DNA from: Caenorhabditis remanei
Taxonomy: Eukaryota; Nematoda; Chromadorea; Rhabditida; Rhabditidae
DNA: 64,000 nt
Assembly: GCF_010183535.1 (NCBI RefSeq)
Contig: NC_071328.1
Span: 15,252,001-15,316,000, forward strand
Reading direction: 5' to 3'
Shown here: positions 11,628 through 22,766 of the stretch, one piece after another
Layout of the letters: every line of letters begins with the position of its first letter
How positions within the stretch are numbered: the stretch's first letter is position 1
Notes under the pieces: model-generated
Told to the model about the DNA's origin: nothing
The model's input: the letters and a program-made list of their open reading frames with translations, nothing else
Databases searched by the model: none
Program-made: the position numbers and the translations under genes

Positions 11628-11639
11628 ACGACTTCTGAC

Positions 11640-11884
11640 GGCTTCCTCTTCCTTATATGCACAAAATGTAGAGCAGATCGTTATCGTAAGGTCATCAGGT
11701 TGAGTGTAGGAGAGCACGTCCAGAACAATATTGGTTTCAGTATGGTTGATCACGGTTCACGTTTCACGCAGTTGTTAGTGTTCATTTTATTATTTATTAT
11801 ATTTTGAGTAAATTGTGTAAATCTGGCAATGGACCAGGCTTATTACTCAAGGGCGTGAATTAAGACCTATTAATTCCACGACAA
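11640..11884 (-). repeat. Possible second, diverged LTR end in inverted orientation
   Basis: The reverse complement of about 11845-11884 starts TGTCGTGGAATTAA and continues AATTCACGCCCTTGAGTAA, similar to the first about 50 bp of the LTR at 11078. Similarity fades further in, so the leftward extent is uncertain. Confidence 0.4.
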
Positions 11885-12009
11885 ATAAGGATGTACTCAT
11901 GAGACACTGCCACGACAGGGAGATGTATGGAATGTACGTCCCTACTATACGCAATCCACAACTGTCCTCTACGTCTGATGAAAAAGGTAGACGCCGAATG
12001 ACAGCTACG

Positions 12010-12395
12010 AGAAAAGAGATGGAGCTGAGACTACTCAAAAATTCTAACTCAGCGGAATGCCTGGTTTGTGTTAGTAAAGGAAGCCCTTTCTTTAGTATTC
12101 ACAACATACCAGGAAACTGGGATATTCTTCTGTATACGGCCCAGCCATCGCTGATAATCGTTGTTCTTGCAAAAATCACTTTTTTATGTGTTTTTTTTTC
12201 AGAGATCATACCAGGTTTCCGATTACGTCTGATTATGGGCAGCAGGATTATCGAATCTACCTTATTAGTCTTCCTTTCCAGCAATTCAAAAACCCAAACA
12301 GTTGGACGATCTACCATATGATCCTGATTATATTTCGCCCGAAACATCGCCGTTTCGTCGATTTCTAATGTAGAACAAAAGAAGGAGGAGGACAA
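12010..12395 (-). pseudogene. Merlin transposase fragment, right arm
   Basis: The - strand frame 12395-12099 holds EIDETAMFRAKYNQDH, VWVFELLERKTNK and then ARTTIISDGWAVYRR, the region of the second catalytic aspartate (TIISDGW). After a frameshift, VNTKERASF and TNTNQAF-like residues continue to about 12010, recalling the VNH...HTQ region of the family. It is the longer of the two inverted copies, but is broken by stops and frame changes. Confidence 0.75.
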
Positions 12396-12574
12396 TTATT
12401 ACACTTCTCTGATCAAAATACGATGCAACGTACAAAATAGATAAGTAAATGAGAAAATGCAGAAAAAACAAAAAAAAAACCAAAAAAATTGGAAAATCCT
12501 ATGAAAAAATGTATACTGGAGGGAGTGTAGTCATTTCTGACCATTTTGGGGTTTTCTTAGTATAAGTAAATAGA

Positions 12575-12695
12575 ACTTGTCGAAAACCCCCGTTTATTCC
12601 CAAAACCCCCGTTTATTCCTAAAACCCCCGTCTATTCTCAAAACCCCCGTCTATTTTTAAAACCCCCGTTTATTCTTAAAACCCCCGTTAAATCA
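12575..12695 (-). repeat. Subterminal G-rich tandem repeats of the Merlin element, right arm
   Basis: Six inverted copies of the same 19-bp-like unit (AAAACCCCCGTTTATTC) precede the right terminus. The one-copy difference from the left arm suggests unit gain or loss after the arms formed. Confidence 0.85.
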
Positions 12696-13886
12696 TAAAG
12701 AGCCAATCTTTGGTTAGATGTCGTTGCAGTTGTGGATAATTCTCAAGGAATGAACAACGGCAAATTGAATGAGGTAAGTATTTCTTTCATCTAGACCGCT
12801 GTTTTCACTTTTTACGAAATTCTCAGGTGGCTTCCAACATTTTAAGCGTCTTCATGTCCGGAACTCGAATCGGATCTGATGCAAACGAGCCCAGAACCAC
12901 TCGTCTTGGATTAGTCACCTATAACAATGTCGCCACTCAGAAGGCAGATCTTAATCAATACCAATCGATTGGTGACGCAGCCAACGGGATATTCGTTGCT
13001 CTCTCAACTGTTGTGGACACTACTGATTCATATTTAGCCACTGGACTAACTTTGGCGGAGAAAATGTTCAATGATCAGAGTGCCAACACTACTCGTGGCC
13101 ACTATAAAAGAGTAGTGATCGTCTATGCTTCGGAATACAAGGGAGGCGGAGAGTTAGACCCTTTACCTGTTGCAAGTCGATTGAAACTATCTGGTGTCAA
13201 TATAATCACAGTTGCTTATCCACAATCGGGCGATGATGGACTTTTGAAAAGTCTTTCCCAGATTGCAAGTCCTGGATTCTCCTTTGTTAATGATAACGGT
13301 CAAGGCGGAAATCTCGTTCAAAAAATTCAAGGATCACTCTTGCAGTGTGAGTGGCCTCACTATATTGGGAACTTCTTAATACTTCATTTCAGCCAACTGT
13401 TTCTGCCCGAACGACTGGATCCAATACCGCGAATCATACTCTGATCCCACCTCCTCCCGCTATGGAGTGTGTATCCAAGCCGTCACTATTCCAGCTAGCT
13501 GGCTTGCAGCAAAACTCAGTTGCAGTAACAAACGGACCAATTCCAATCTAGCCACTGAATTCAGCCAAGCCAAACATGACTTCATTTTCAATCTTGCTCA
13601 AAACACCACAGGATTCTCGCCGCCCTATCAGTACCATATCGGATTGAATTATGTCTCTTCTGGATCCTGGGTGTGGACTCAACCAACGGGACGCCAACAG
13701 GTCCCACTTCAACAACCCTTCATGTGGCTTTCCGGATATCCTAAACCGGCGTCTACTCAATCTGCGGTGATCAACCATCAGAGTGGACAAGAAACCGGAT
13801 GGCAGAATATCGCCACGATGACTGGCAGTTTTAACTATGTCTGTGAGACCTACTCGTGTGATACTGATAACTATTGCGATGCTTAA

Positions 13887-14607
13887 AATATAAAGAAGCA
13901 ATAATCAGTTTATCGGATTATTCGGGTTGTCTTCCGAATTGTGTTCAATAAAACTATGCTAACCGATGGTTTAAAGTTTTCATTTTTTTAATTCTTATAA
14001 GGTGCCCAAATTTAAAAATGGCATAGATTGTTGACATAGTTCTTATACAGTAGCGAGGATATCCTGGAAGCCAGTTGTAGTACAGGTGAAGTTTTGGCAG
14101 CGACTCTCCGGAGTAGATGCCGGCTGGACTGTATCTCTCATCAAAATTAAAGTACTGAACGGCTTCATGGTAAAATGAAAACTCAAAATTAACTCCAGAC
14201 ATTCATTTTCATATTGCATTATTCATCAAAATTTCATGCGCCGTAATGTTTTTGAGTTCTACTGACGTAGCATGTTTCATGTGACCAGCTCCCAATCGAT
14301 ACTAACTGATAAGACTATCTAGAGCAAAAACTGTGTTTTAGACGCCTGCTTCTCTATTTTTCAACTGGTTATCTTTTAAACTCTCAATTCATAAATTTTC
14401 ATTCAAACCAACATTTACTCGTATAAAATTACGAAAAAATTACATTTTTTCTCTTATAAATTAAGCTTCTATTACAGTTTTTACGGTAACCCCTGCCAAC
14501 CATCACTTTTAGTCGGTCCCTTTATTCATGTTTCATAATGTCACACTGAACTTGAATTGAAACTCTATATTACAAGGAATTCAGAAACATTCCTGAGCTC
14601 TAACAAA
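13887..14607. other. Intergenic region with decayed CTLD piece and clec promoter block
   Basis: The stretch mirrors 3140-3825 of the other block copy. A worn - strand CTLD piece (NWLPGYPR reading) lies at about 14030-14130 and includes some 40 bp missing from the first copy. A variant promoter block (GATACTAACTGATAAGAC) is near 14300. Confidence 0.5.
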
Positions 14608-14831
14608 ATGAAGCTACTCAGTGTTCTACTTGCTCTTCTTGGAATATACGGTAAGAGTATAAGCTTTGAAAGAAGTCATTTGAGTTACTTTCAGCCTGTT
14701 TTGCCGAATACTCTCCTCTGGATAGTCAAAGTGATGAGGACTGGAGCAATATCTGGCTTGACGTTGTTGTAGTTGTGGATAACTCTCAAGGAAGGGCCCC
14801 CGGAGATCATCAATCGTTGGTTCTAATTTAA
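14608..14831 (+). pseudogene. Truncated clec gene, second copy
   Basis: Exons 14608-14650 (MKLLSVLLALLGIYG) and 14695-14831 join in phase to 59 codons before a stop inside the same junction sequence seen at 4019-4058. It differs from the first copy by substitutions and by codon-sized gaps after CFAEYSPL, yet both frames stay open. The rest of the VWA and the CTLD are missing. Confidence 0.75.
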
Positions 14832-14869
14832 TTATTGATTAGTTACACTGTCACAAAGTTTTATTACTA

Positions 14870-16200
14870 CTATTGTTCAGCAGCACAATAATTATCGGTA
14901 TCACACGCATAGGTCTCACAGAAATAATTATAACTGCCAGTCATCGTGGCAATATTCTGCCATCCGGTTTCTTGCCCGCTCTGCACGTTCATCACCGCAG
15001 ATTGAGTAGAAGCCGGTTTAGGATATCCTGGAAGCCACATGAAGGGTTGTTGAAGTGGAACCTGTTGGTGTCCTGTTGGTTGAGTCCATACCCAGGATCC
15101 AGAAGAGACATAATTCAATCCGATATGGTACTGATAGGGCGGCGAGAATCCTGTAGTGTTTTGAGCGAGATTGAAAATGAAGTCATGTTTGGCTTGGTTG
15201 AATTCAGTGGCTAGATTGGAATTGGTCCGTTTGTTACTGCAACTGAGTTTTGCAGCAACCCAGCTAGCTGGAATAGTGACGGCTTGAATACACACACCGT
15301 AGCGGGAGGAGGCGGGATCAGAGTATGATTCGCGGTACTGTATCCAGTCGCTCGGGCAGAAACAGTTGGCTGAAATGAGACATTAACATGGATTCGTTGT
15401 TGTGAGACCACTCACACTGCAACAATGATCCTTGAATATTTCCAACGAAATTTCCGTCTAGACCGTAATCAAAAGAAAAGGAGAATGCAGGAGTAGCAAT
15501 CTGGGAAAGACTTTCAAAAAGTCCATCATCGCCCGATTGTTCATAAGCAGCTGTGATTATATTGACACCAGATAGTTTCAATCGATTTGCAACAGGTAAT
15601 GGATCCAACTCTCCATCTCCCTCGTATTCCGAAGCATACACGATCACTACTCTTTTATAGTGGGAACGAACATTGTTGACACTCTGCTCATTGAACAATT
15701 TCTCCGCCAAAATGAGTCCAGTGGCTAAATATGATTCAGACGTGTCCACAGCAGTTCTGGTGGCATCGATAATCCCGTCGGATGCTTCATCAAATGATTG
15801 GTATAGGTAAAGATCAGCATTTTGAGTGGCGTTAGAGTTATAGGTAACTAATCCAAGGCGAGTGGTTCTGTGGTAGGTCTCATCAATTCCGATTCGAGTT
15901 CCGGAACCGAAGACGCTCAAAATGTTGGCAGTCACCTAAACAAAACACATTTCGAATAAAGTGAAGAAGGCATTCAAGCGAAAGAAACACTTACAGTATG
16001 CAATCTGTCAGTATTCATTCCTTGAGAATTATCCACTACCAAAACGACGTCTAACCAAAGATTCGAAAGATCGGTACCACATGGGCGGTCTACATAGGAC
16101 TTGGCGGAACAGGCTGAAATTTACTTCCAGAACTTCTTCCAAAACTTTTAATCTTACCGTATATTCCTAAAATAGAAAGTAAAACACTGAGAAACTTCAT
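14870..16200 (-). CDS. Secreted VWA + C-type lectin protein (clec family), 393 aa
   Basis: Exons, in gene order, 16200-16158 (signal peptide MKFLSVLLSILGIYG), 16113-15995, 15935-15416 and 15369-14870 join in phase. It is the block-duplicate of 4148-5454; it differs by one extra CTLD codon (SSGSW for SGSW), scattered substitutions and a longer, normal intron 2 (59 bp). VWA: ATGLILAEKLF, VVIVYASEYEGDGELDP; CTLD ends YFCETYACDTDNYCAAEQ, where the paralogue has YVCET. The inverted AATAAA is near 14855. Confidence 0.93.
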
Positions 16201-16498
16201 CTAGGCAATCTTCAGAAAACTTCCGACGATGAGAGTTTCAAAAAATAGGCAAACGGACAGGTAGAGGCGCATGCGCCTATAAAACAGTTTTTACTGTATA
16301 TAGACAGTCTTATCATTTAGTATCGATTGGGAGCTGGTCACATGGAAAATGCAGTAGAATTCAATGGTCGTTACTACATTTTGATAAATGCAATATAAAA
16401 ATAAGTGTCTGGAATCAATTTTGAGTTAATAACTCAAAGTTTCACAGTCGATTAAGCTTTCTGAAAATCCAAAGTTTGAAAAAAATGCAAAATCTTTA
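16201..16498 (-). promoter_or_regulatory. Promoter region of the - strand clec gene at 16200
   Basis: It contains the family block (GATA site plus the TATAAAA-like and GTATATAGACAG parts, about 16266-16330) and the 3' flank of the next gene. It corresponds to 5455-5733 in the other block copy. Confidence 0.5.
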
Positions 16499-19154
16499 TT
16501 ATTCCCCATTCCTTCCTGCAGAACTACAATAATTATCAGTGTCACAAGAAGACGTCTCACAAACATAATTAACTGCAGTCTTATGATAATCAATATTCTG
16601 CCATCCAGTGGCCACTTCCTCATTATTCTGTTGATTTAGCACAGCAGTCAGGGAGGATGAGGTGATCGGGTACCCCGGATCCCAGTTATACCAATACTTA
16701 AGAGCCGGCTGTGGCCATCCGCTGGGTTGATCCCATTTCCAGACTCCGCCCACCAAATTCAACCCGTTATGATACGAATACGGTTGAAAGAATCCTGAGG
16801 AGTTCTGCACGACGTTCAGCACGTAGTCATGTTTCTGTTGGTTGTACTCGTTGACCAGGTACGAGTTGGTCCATCGGTTGGCACATGACATCTTGGCGGC
16901 GCGCCAGCCAGCTGCTAGGTTAACTGCTTGGAGGCAGACACCGTAGCGATAGGAGTTGTAGTCGGTGTAGTTTTGCCGGTATTGTATCCAACCGGACGGG
17001 CAGAAACAGTTGGCTGGAAAGATGTTCTACTGTTTTAAAATTATACTCAATGTGTACATCAAACGTAGAGCTTCATTTTTGTAATTGACAACTTTTTGAT
17101 AGCTCCGCCCACTTTTGAGATATGCGCTTTTTTGCAATCTACCTCCATCCCCTTTATTTTTTGACTTTATGCAATGTTTTCAGCTACCAGGTCCAAAAAA
17201 ACTCAACTTTCAAGAAAAATAAAAATAAAGATTTTTGGTGGTTTTCAACCAGTTTTTACGCGATTTTAAAATATAAATTGCTAAATTCTTACAAAAATTA
17301 TTTTTGAGTGTTTTATTTATTTGCAGATCCCACACCACCTTCGCAACAAAGAAAAAATAATGAAAACGGGTCAAAGGCACGCCAGCTTTGTTGAAAATGG
17401 GTTATTTGATGGTTTCTATTGAGTTTTAATTCAAAATTGCTAATTTTAACCTGTATAATGCAAAAACCGTTTAAAATCAACCGTTAATTAAGAAATGTTA
17501 GCAAATCCCAGTAAATATACACTAGTCATCATTAAATGCCCATATGTCAAAAGTGGGCGGAGCTAGAACAAAACTGTTAACTAGAAAAATGTGTAAAGTT
17601 TTATTTGCTATATTTTTGTTGTTAAAAATATTTTGCTAGCCCCGCCCACTTTTGAGATAAATGCTTTTAAAGAGGGCGCAGAGAAAAAAGACAGCGCGCA
17701 CTCCAAGTACCGTCAAGTGGGCGGAGCTAGAAAGAAGACGCAAACTCACTTTCCAACATGGCACTTTGCACCTGTCCAATCGTATTCCCGTCATTATCCG
17801 TATTACTAAAATTAAACCGTGGACTCGCTATCTCTGCTAGCTGCTTCAACAGTAACCCATCACCGGTCTGATCGTAAGCCACCGTGATGATACGGACATC
17901 AGAAGATTTTAGACGGTTGGCAACTGGCAACGGATCCATCTCTCCACCTGCCGCGTAACTCGATGCGTAGACTATGACAACTTTTTTATAATGACTGCGA
18001 TTGATGCCGAAAATTTCGTAATCGAAGAGACTCTCCGCGGCAGCGAGACCAGTTGAGAGGAATGATTGAGCCGAGGTGCTAACTGAGCTCAAGTCAGCGA
18101 ATACATTGTTATATAGATCGTCCAAGGACTGAAACTTGTTCAAATCCGCATTCTGTTGAGCATTCACGTTATAGGTCACTAATCCGACTCGCGTTGTTTG
18201 TGGCTCAGAAGCCTGTGTGCCGATCCGTGTGCCACCACTGAATACGGTACAGATGTTGGCAGCGATCTGGAATTTCTCAATTGGAGTTTTCTTATTTCTA
18301 ATTGTGGGATGTAACATACATTAGCCAGCCCTTCATTAGTCATCCCAATTGAGTTATCCACAACCGCAACGGCATCTAGCCAGAGGTTGGTCAAATCGGT
18401 GCCACATTCACGGTCGGTGTAGGAGAGGTCGGCGGAAGTGCCTGGGAATCGAGAATATGAGTTTGTCCGAGGGGGCGGGGCCAAAAACCAAATTTCTCCC
18501 AACCTATTCGAGATTATACTCATTCAAGAGCTAATATCAAAAAACATAATTTTTCGGTTCCTTGCATCAAAACTAGCCGGTTGGGTTACGGTAGTTAGAC
18601 AGTTTCGAAAAATTTTGAAATTCTGTGTCTTTCTTGGGTTTTTCGGCTTAAAATAGTCAGGAGAATTGAAATGCGAAAGCTGAGAAAACGCTGATTTCAA
18701 AAATATATCCAGTTTTTGCACTTGAGGAATGGTATTCGAGAAAAACATGGCCAAATTTCTGAAAAATAGGGAATTACACCTTTTTTCGCGAATCGTCGAG
18801 GGTAAAAACTGAGTATATAAATTCGGAATCAGCGTTTTCTTAGCTTTCTAATGATACCGGTCCAGTCCCATATCGTGAAACTGACTCCATAACCTTTTCT
18901 AGTTAGAGAAATCATAGTTAGAAAAAATTTCAATTTCAGGAACATGTCGGGGTTTTGGATTAAAATGTCTTAAAAAAGTAATTTTTACGAAGTTTATGAA
19001 ATTTAGCGCTTTTTTAATGTAAAACTGCGGATGGCTTCAATTTCAATCAATTCTCAAGTTTTTAGTTCCCACATTTACAATAAAAATTTGCTATACAAAA
19101 TAACATACCGTAAAACAACAAAACCGCTGCAAAAACACCAATAGCCAACTTCAT
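16499..19154 (-). CDS. Secreted VWA + C-type lectin protein (clec family), 399 aa
   Basis: Exons, in gene order, 19154-19109 (MKLAIGVFAAVLLFYG signal peptide), 18441-18320, 18266-17750 and 17013-16499 join in phase to 400 codons including the stop. Introns 1 (667 bp) and 3 (736 bp) are long for this cluster, and intron 3 carries GGGCGGAGC repeat arms. VWA: LWLDAVAVVDNSIGM, VVIVYASSYAAGGEMDP; CTLD: NCFCPSGW, YHNGLNLVGGVWKW, YVCETSSCDTDNYC. It is the only gene of its subtype in the window with a visible start, and serves as reference for the copies at 23-1416 and 5956-8842. Confidence 0.93.
17543..17662. repeat. MITE-like inverted repeat with GGGCGGAGC arms
   Basis: The arms read TCAAAAGTGGGCGGAGCTAG and, inverted, TAGCCCCGCCCACTTTTGAG, each followed inward by GTTAAC-like sequence, with about 45 bp of AT-rich DNA between. 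Further single arms lie near 17085-17120 and 17705-17730 in the same intron. Confidence 0.6.
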
Positions 19155-20289
19155 TTCTGCTCACCAGCCAGTCGAGTGCTTCGAAGGAAGTGAGACCTGT
19201 CAGGAATTTGTCTGAAACCTATAAACTGTGCCCCGTTTTACGCGAAAAGATGTACACAAGTGTTATCAGGTAGCTCATAAAACTTTAATGGCCTTGTAAG
19301 GTATAAACAGTGAAATTATTTCATATAATTTTTTATGTTTTATTAGATGAGTAAGTCTTCTGGAAGGATGTACACACCTAGTTATAGTGAAATTCCGATA
19401 GAATTAGTAATTACTGAACCCTGCTTAGACTATTGTTATCAGATTAGATAGATAAATAGGCGCTCCCTCTTAGTCAACTGGAGGAAGAACTGATAAGAGG
19501 TTATTAAACGGAAATGCTGATAAGAAGGGGTGAGGTACAGGGAGAGTGGGGAGGAGTTGTTGAATGGAATTCCTGAATTTTTTTCTGGTAGCAACATAAA
19601 AAGAAGAGGGACAAACTCATTCGTAGAAGTTCTGACGCGCTATTATTTCGGCACAGTTCTCACAACTGCGCTCTACCAAAATGCCCTTGAAAAATGCACA
19701 CAATTTTGCTCATTTCATTTTACTAAGGATTGGTCTGGATGCGGAGATCGCGTTTGAAAAATAGACATATTCTAGCAAATTTTACACTAATTTCGAATCT
19801 GTAATTAGTTGTTGCAACAAGAGTCTTTTAGCAAGCAAACCATTTCAATTATAAGAATCTCATTGTGATGAGACCGTCCATTCAGATATCTGATCATAAT
19901 AAGAAAATGCGTTTTTCCTTAAACCTGGAAAATCGGGAACTCTGAGCAGACTACATATACATAGACCCTTCTAATATAGCTTAACGATATACATATAAAA
20001 AATTTTGTTCATATGTTGTAATACCGCTCTAAGCGTCTTAGTTAAAGTAATTTTCTTCCTAGTTCTGAGAGAACAGAAATCATAAATGGTTTGTGAGCCC
20101 AAAAGACTTCTTATCTATTGAACTACCTCACTTTCCATGATAAGAAGAAGTGTGGTGTCACTATTTGTAGTTTCATCCGATCAAATGATCAATTTCGATT
20201 CAAGACCTTGTAATTGTTGTAACTTGAAAGAAAAATGCAGATATTTATGTAAATTATTCGAAATACACATTATTTGCAGATAATAATCA
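19155..20289. promoter_or_regulatory. Upstream region of the - strand clec gene with GATA cluster; otherwise empty
   Basis: Sites TTATCAG (about 19436), ACTGATAAGA (19489-19498) and CTGATAAGA (19517-19525, followed by GGGGTGAGG) form a cluster about 300-380 bp upstream of the ATG at 19154. The same GATA plus GGGTGAGG pairing recurs across the cluster. From about 19730 to 20230 the sequence is duplicated at 21930-22330 and, in part, inverted at 24842-24935. No gene seen. Confidence 0.5.
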
Positions 20290-21581
20290 CTACGTTTGAT
20301 TTTTGGTATTCCAGTTTGCATCGCAGAAGTTGTTTACACTGCATGCGACAGCTTCACAGACATAACCCGCACTAACTTTTATAGGATCAATGTTTTGCCA
20401 TCCGGATGATGTACTATTTTGCACGTTCATGACAGCAGTCATGGAAGAAGAAACCACCGGGTAATTAGGCATCCAGTCGTTCCAATCTAGATATTGTTGT
20501 GGCAGCCCATATGGTTGATCCCATATCCAATTCCCGTGATACATTTTCAATCCAATGTGATACTGCAAAGGAGGTTGCTGGAATGATTGGTCGTTTCTAG
20601 TAACTTCTAGAATGTAGTTATGTTTTAGAGCATTGTCCTCCATCGCAAGGTAAGAGTTGCCGGGCCAAAGATTACGGCAAGCCAGTTTGGCTGTATTCCA
20701 GGAAGTAGGCGAATCGAAGAAACTGAAACACGTAGCATATTTTCGGGAACCGGTGATGTATGTATCATAGAGTTGTAACCAACCGTGTGGGCAGAAACAA
20801 TTAGCTGAAACAAATGTTTAATCGAAAGCAATAGGCAAGAACCCACCGTTTATCAATGCACCTTGCACTGGGCCAGGACTGTCCGGGTCCAAATCAAACG
20901 CCGAATTAAAACTTGAAATTGAGACAAGTTGTTTTTGTATGACACCATTGTGATCTGTATCCAATGCAATTGTGATGATAGTAATCCTGGATGCAATCAA
21001 TGTGTTTGCTATCGGTAATGGATCCAACGAGCCAGTTCCGTTGTACGCAGAAGCATATAAGATTATCACTTTGGGATAGTTAACACGTCCATAATCACTT
21101 CCTTGGTGTTGTAGAAGCTTGGCGGCAGATGTCAAACCAGTTGCGATAAATGATGTGTTTTCGGGCGATAAGTTCCCCCAATTAAAGCTATTATATACTC
21201 CCTGCATGAGATCATCGTACGATTGGAACTTGTTAAGATCTGCATTAACAGTTGCTACAGAGTTATACGTGACAAATCCAACTCGAGTATGTGGAATAGA
21301 GACTCCCAAGAAGATGTTGCTGATGGAATTTTGTATCTGCAATATGTTTGAAGATTTGGAAGATTGATTGTGAGGTTCTTACGTTTGGCACAAAGGATTC
21401 TTCATTCACTCGTTGAGAATTATCCACAACAACGACTACATCGAGCCACAAATCACCAACATTCCCATCGCATTCTTCTTTTTTAGCAGAGCACACTGCA
21501 AGAACCAGTTAATGCATGTATTGTAACAATTTGCTTACCGCTTGCCCCAATCAGAAAAACTAAAACGTATAGTAGTTTCAT
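20290..21581 (-). CDS. Secreted VWA + C-type lectin protein, second subfamily, 386 aa
   Basis: Exons, in gene order, 21581-21539 (MKLLYVLVFLIGAS signal peptide), 21495-21383, 21336-20847 and 20804-20290 join in phase. The subfamily differs from its neighbours by a short exon 2 (VCSAKKEECDGNVGDLWLDV), NSQRV after the first VWA aspartate, a 490-nt VWA exon (IATGLTSAAKLL, VIILYASAYNGTGSLDP) and a CTLD of the form NCFCPHGW, YHIGLKMYHGNWIW, YVCEAVACSVNNFCDA. It is head-to-head with the related gene at 22767. Confidence 0.92.
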
Positions 21582-22766
21582 GTTGGAATAGGGGAGAAAA
21601 GTGAGTTTTTGAGTCCAACAGTCCATTTATATATTGAGTCGCAACATTTTCAGCATGATAAGAAGAAGTGTGTCATTATGTTACAAGTATGAACTGATAA
21701 TCATCTGCTCTCGCATTTGTTGACAAAACTGGAATTCCGGTTACAAATGATCGTTTGAATCATGAAGTATACAAAACTACATACGATGACGAATTGGACA
21801 CAGAAATTCAATTTCTTTCCTGGTTCAGCTAACTCGACATGAAACTAGTTTCTGTTCCACTTATTTTGGATAAACGGTTTTTTTGTAAATAATCATTGTC
21901 AGCCAGCATGAAACTATTGCTTTTTGGTCTGGATGGTGGGATCGCATTTGAAGAGAAGAAACATTCTAGTAAATTTTACACTAGTTTCAAATCTGTACTT
22001 AGTTGTTGCAACAAAACAACAGGAGTCTTTTAGCAAGCAATTCATTTCAATTTTAAGACTCTCCTGCTGAGACCGTCCATTTAGATATCTGATCATGATA
22101 GAAACATGTACTTTTCCGCTCTAAGCGTTTGAGTGGAAGTCAATTTCTTCCTCATTCTGCTCAAAAAGCGCAGAAATCAGAAATGGTTTGTGAGTCCAAA
22201 AGTCTTCTTATCTATTGAACTACATCACTTTCCACGATAAGAAGAAGTGTGGTGTCATTATTTGTAGTTTCATCCGATCAAATGATCAATTTAGATTCAA
22301 GACCTTGTAATTGTGGTAACTTGAGAGAAATGATCAATTGGATTTCAAAGTGCTTGAGACTAAAAATGGATCCACCAAGCCAGTTCCATTGAACGCAGAA
22401 GCATATACGATTATCACTTTGGGATCCAACTCGAGTATAGAGACGTTCTGGAAGATGTTGTAGATATCATACCGTTCATCCAATAGAAGTAAAACTCAAA
22501 TTAGTTTCATGTCGAGTTAGCTGAACCGGGGAAGAAAGTGAATTTTTGTGTCCAATTCGTCATCGTATGTAGTTTGCATACTTCATGATTCAAACGATCA
22601 TTTGTCACCGGAATTCCAGTTTTATCAACAATTGCAAGAGCAGATGATTATCAGTTCATACTTATAACATAATGACACACTTCTTCTTATCACGCTGAAA
22701 ATGTTGCGACTCAATATATAAATGAACTGTTGGACTCTAACACTCACTTTTCTTCCCTATTCTAAC
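21582..22766. promoter_or_regulatory. Inverted-repeat promoter region between two head-to-head clec genes
   Basis: The first about 280 bp upstream of each gene are inverted copies of each other (21582-21860 and 22490-22766), sharing ATATATAAATGGAC-like TATA regions, GATAAGAAGAAGTGTG and an AACTGATAATCATCTG block. Further in, each arm carries a worn start exon (ATG at 21839 on +, ATG at 22510 on -), so an older gene pair once faced inward. The middle also holds a copy of 19730-20230. Confidence 0.6.
22365..22510 (-). pseudogene. Decayed fragment of a second-subfamily clec gene
   Basis: The reverse strand shows a worn signal exon (ATGAAACTAATTTGAG from 22510) and pieces of the VWA exon matching 21277-21330 and 21014-21075 of the neighbouring gene, with the DNA between them deleted. 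Stops interrupt it. Confidence 0.65.

Larger units (their letters stand above)
9712..12704. mobile_element. Merlin-superfamily DNA transposon, non-autonomous fold-back form (2,993 bp)
   Basis: Both ends read GGCTCTTTATGATTTAACGG as perfect inverted repeats, and the element is flanked by an 8-bp target duplication AATCTTTG (9704-9711 and 12705-12712). The inverted arms are about 570 bp long. Each carries an inverted copy of the same transposase segment (EIDETAMFRAKYN, VWVF.LLERK), typical of Merlin/IS1016-type DDE transposases, whose usual target duplication is 8-9 bp. The interior holds unrelated inserted DNA: a mariner-type HTH fragment and a solo LTR. No complete transposase is present. Confidence 0.85.
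9555..13886 (+). pseudogene. VWA + C-type lectin gene split by a transposon in exon 2
   Basis: Exons 9555-9597 (MKFLSVLLSILGIYG), 9642-9711 continuing at 12713-12773, 12827-13346 and 13393-13886. Apart from the 2,993-bp insertion and one copy of the 8-bp target duplication, every exon is open and in phase and matches the intact paralogue at 1811-3139. VWA: ATGLTLAEKMF, VVIVYASEYKGGGELDP; CTLD: NCFCPNDW, YHIGLNY, YVCETYSCDTDNYC. With the insertion, translation of exon 2 ends at TGA/TAA codons within the transposon terminus. The insertion looks recent because the rest shows no decay; it may be polymorphic in the species. Confidence 0.85.

Noticed and set aside
12010..12395. A working Merlin transposase in the right arm
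   Set aside because: The frame breaks after the second aspartate region and the N-terminal part is missing; only fragments can be supported.
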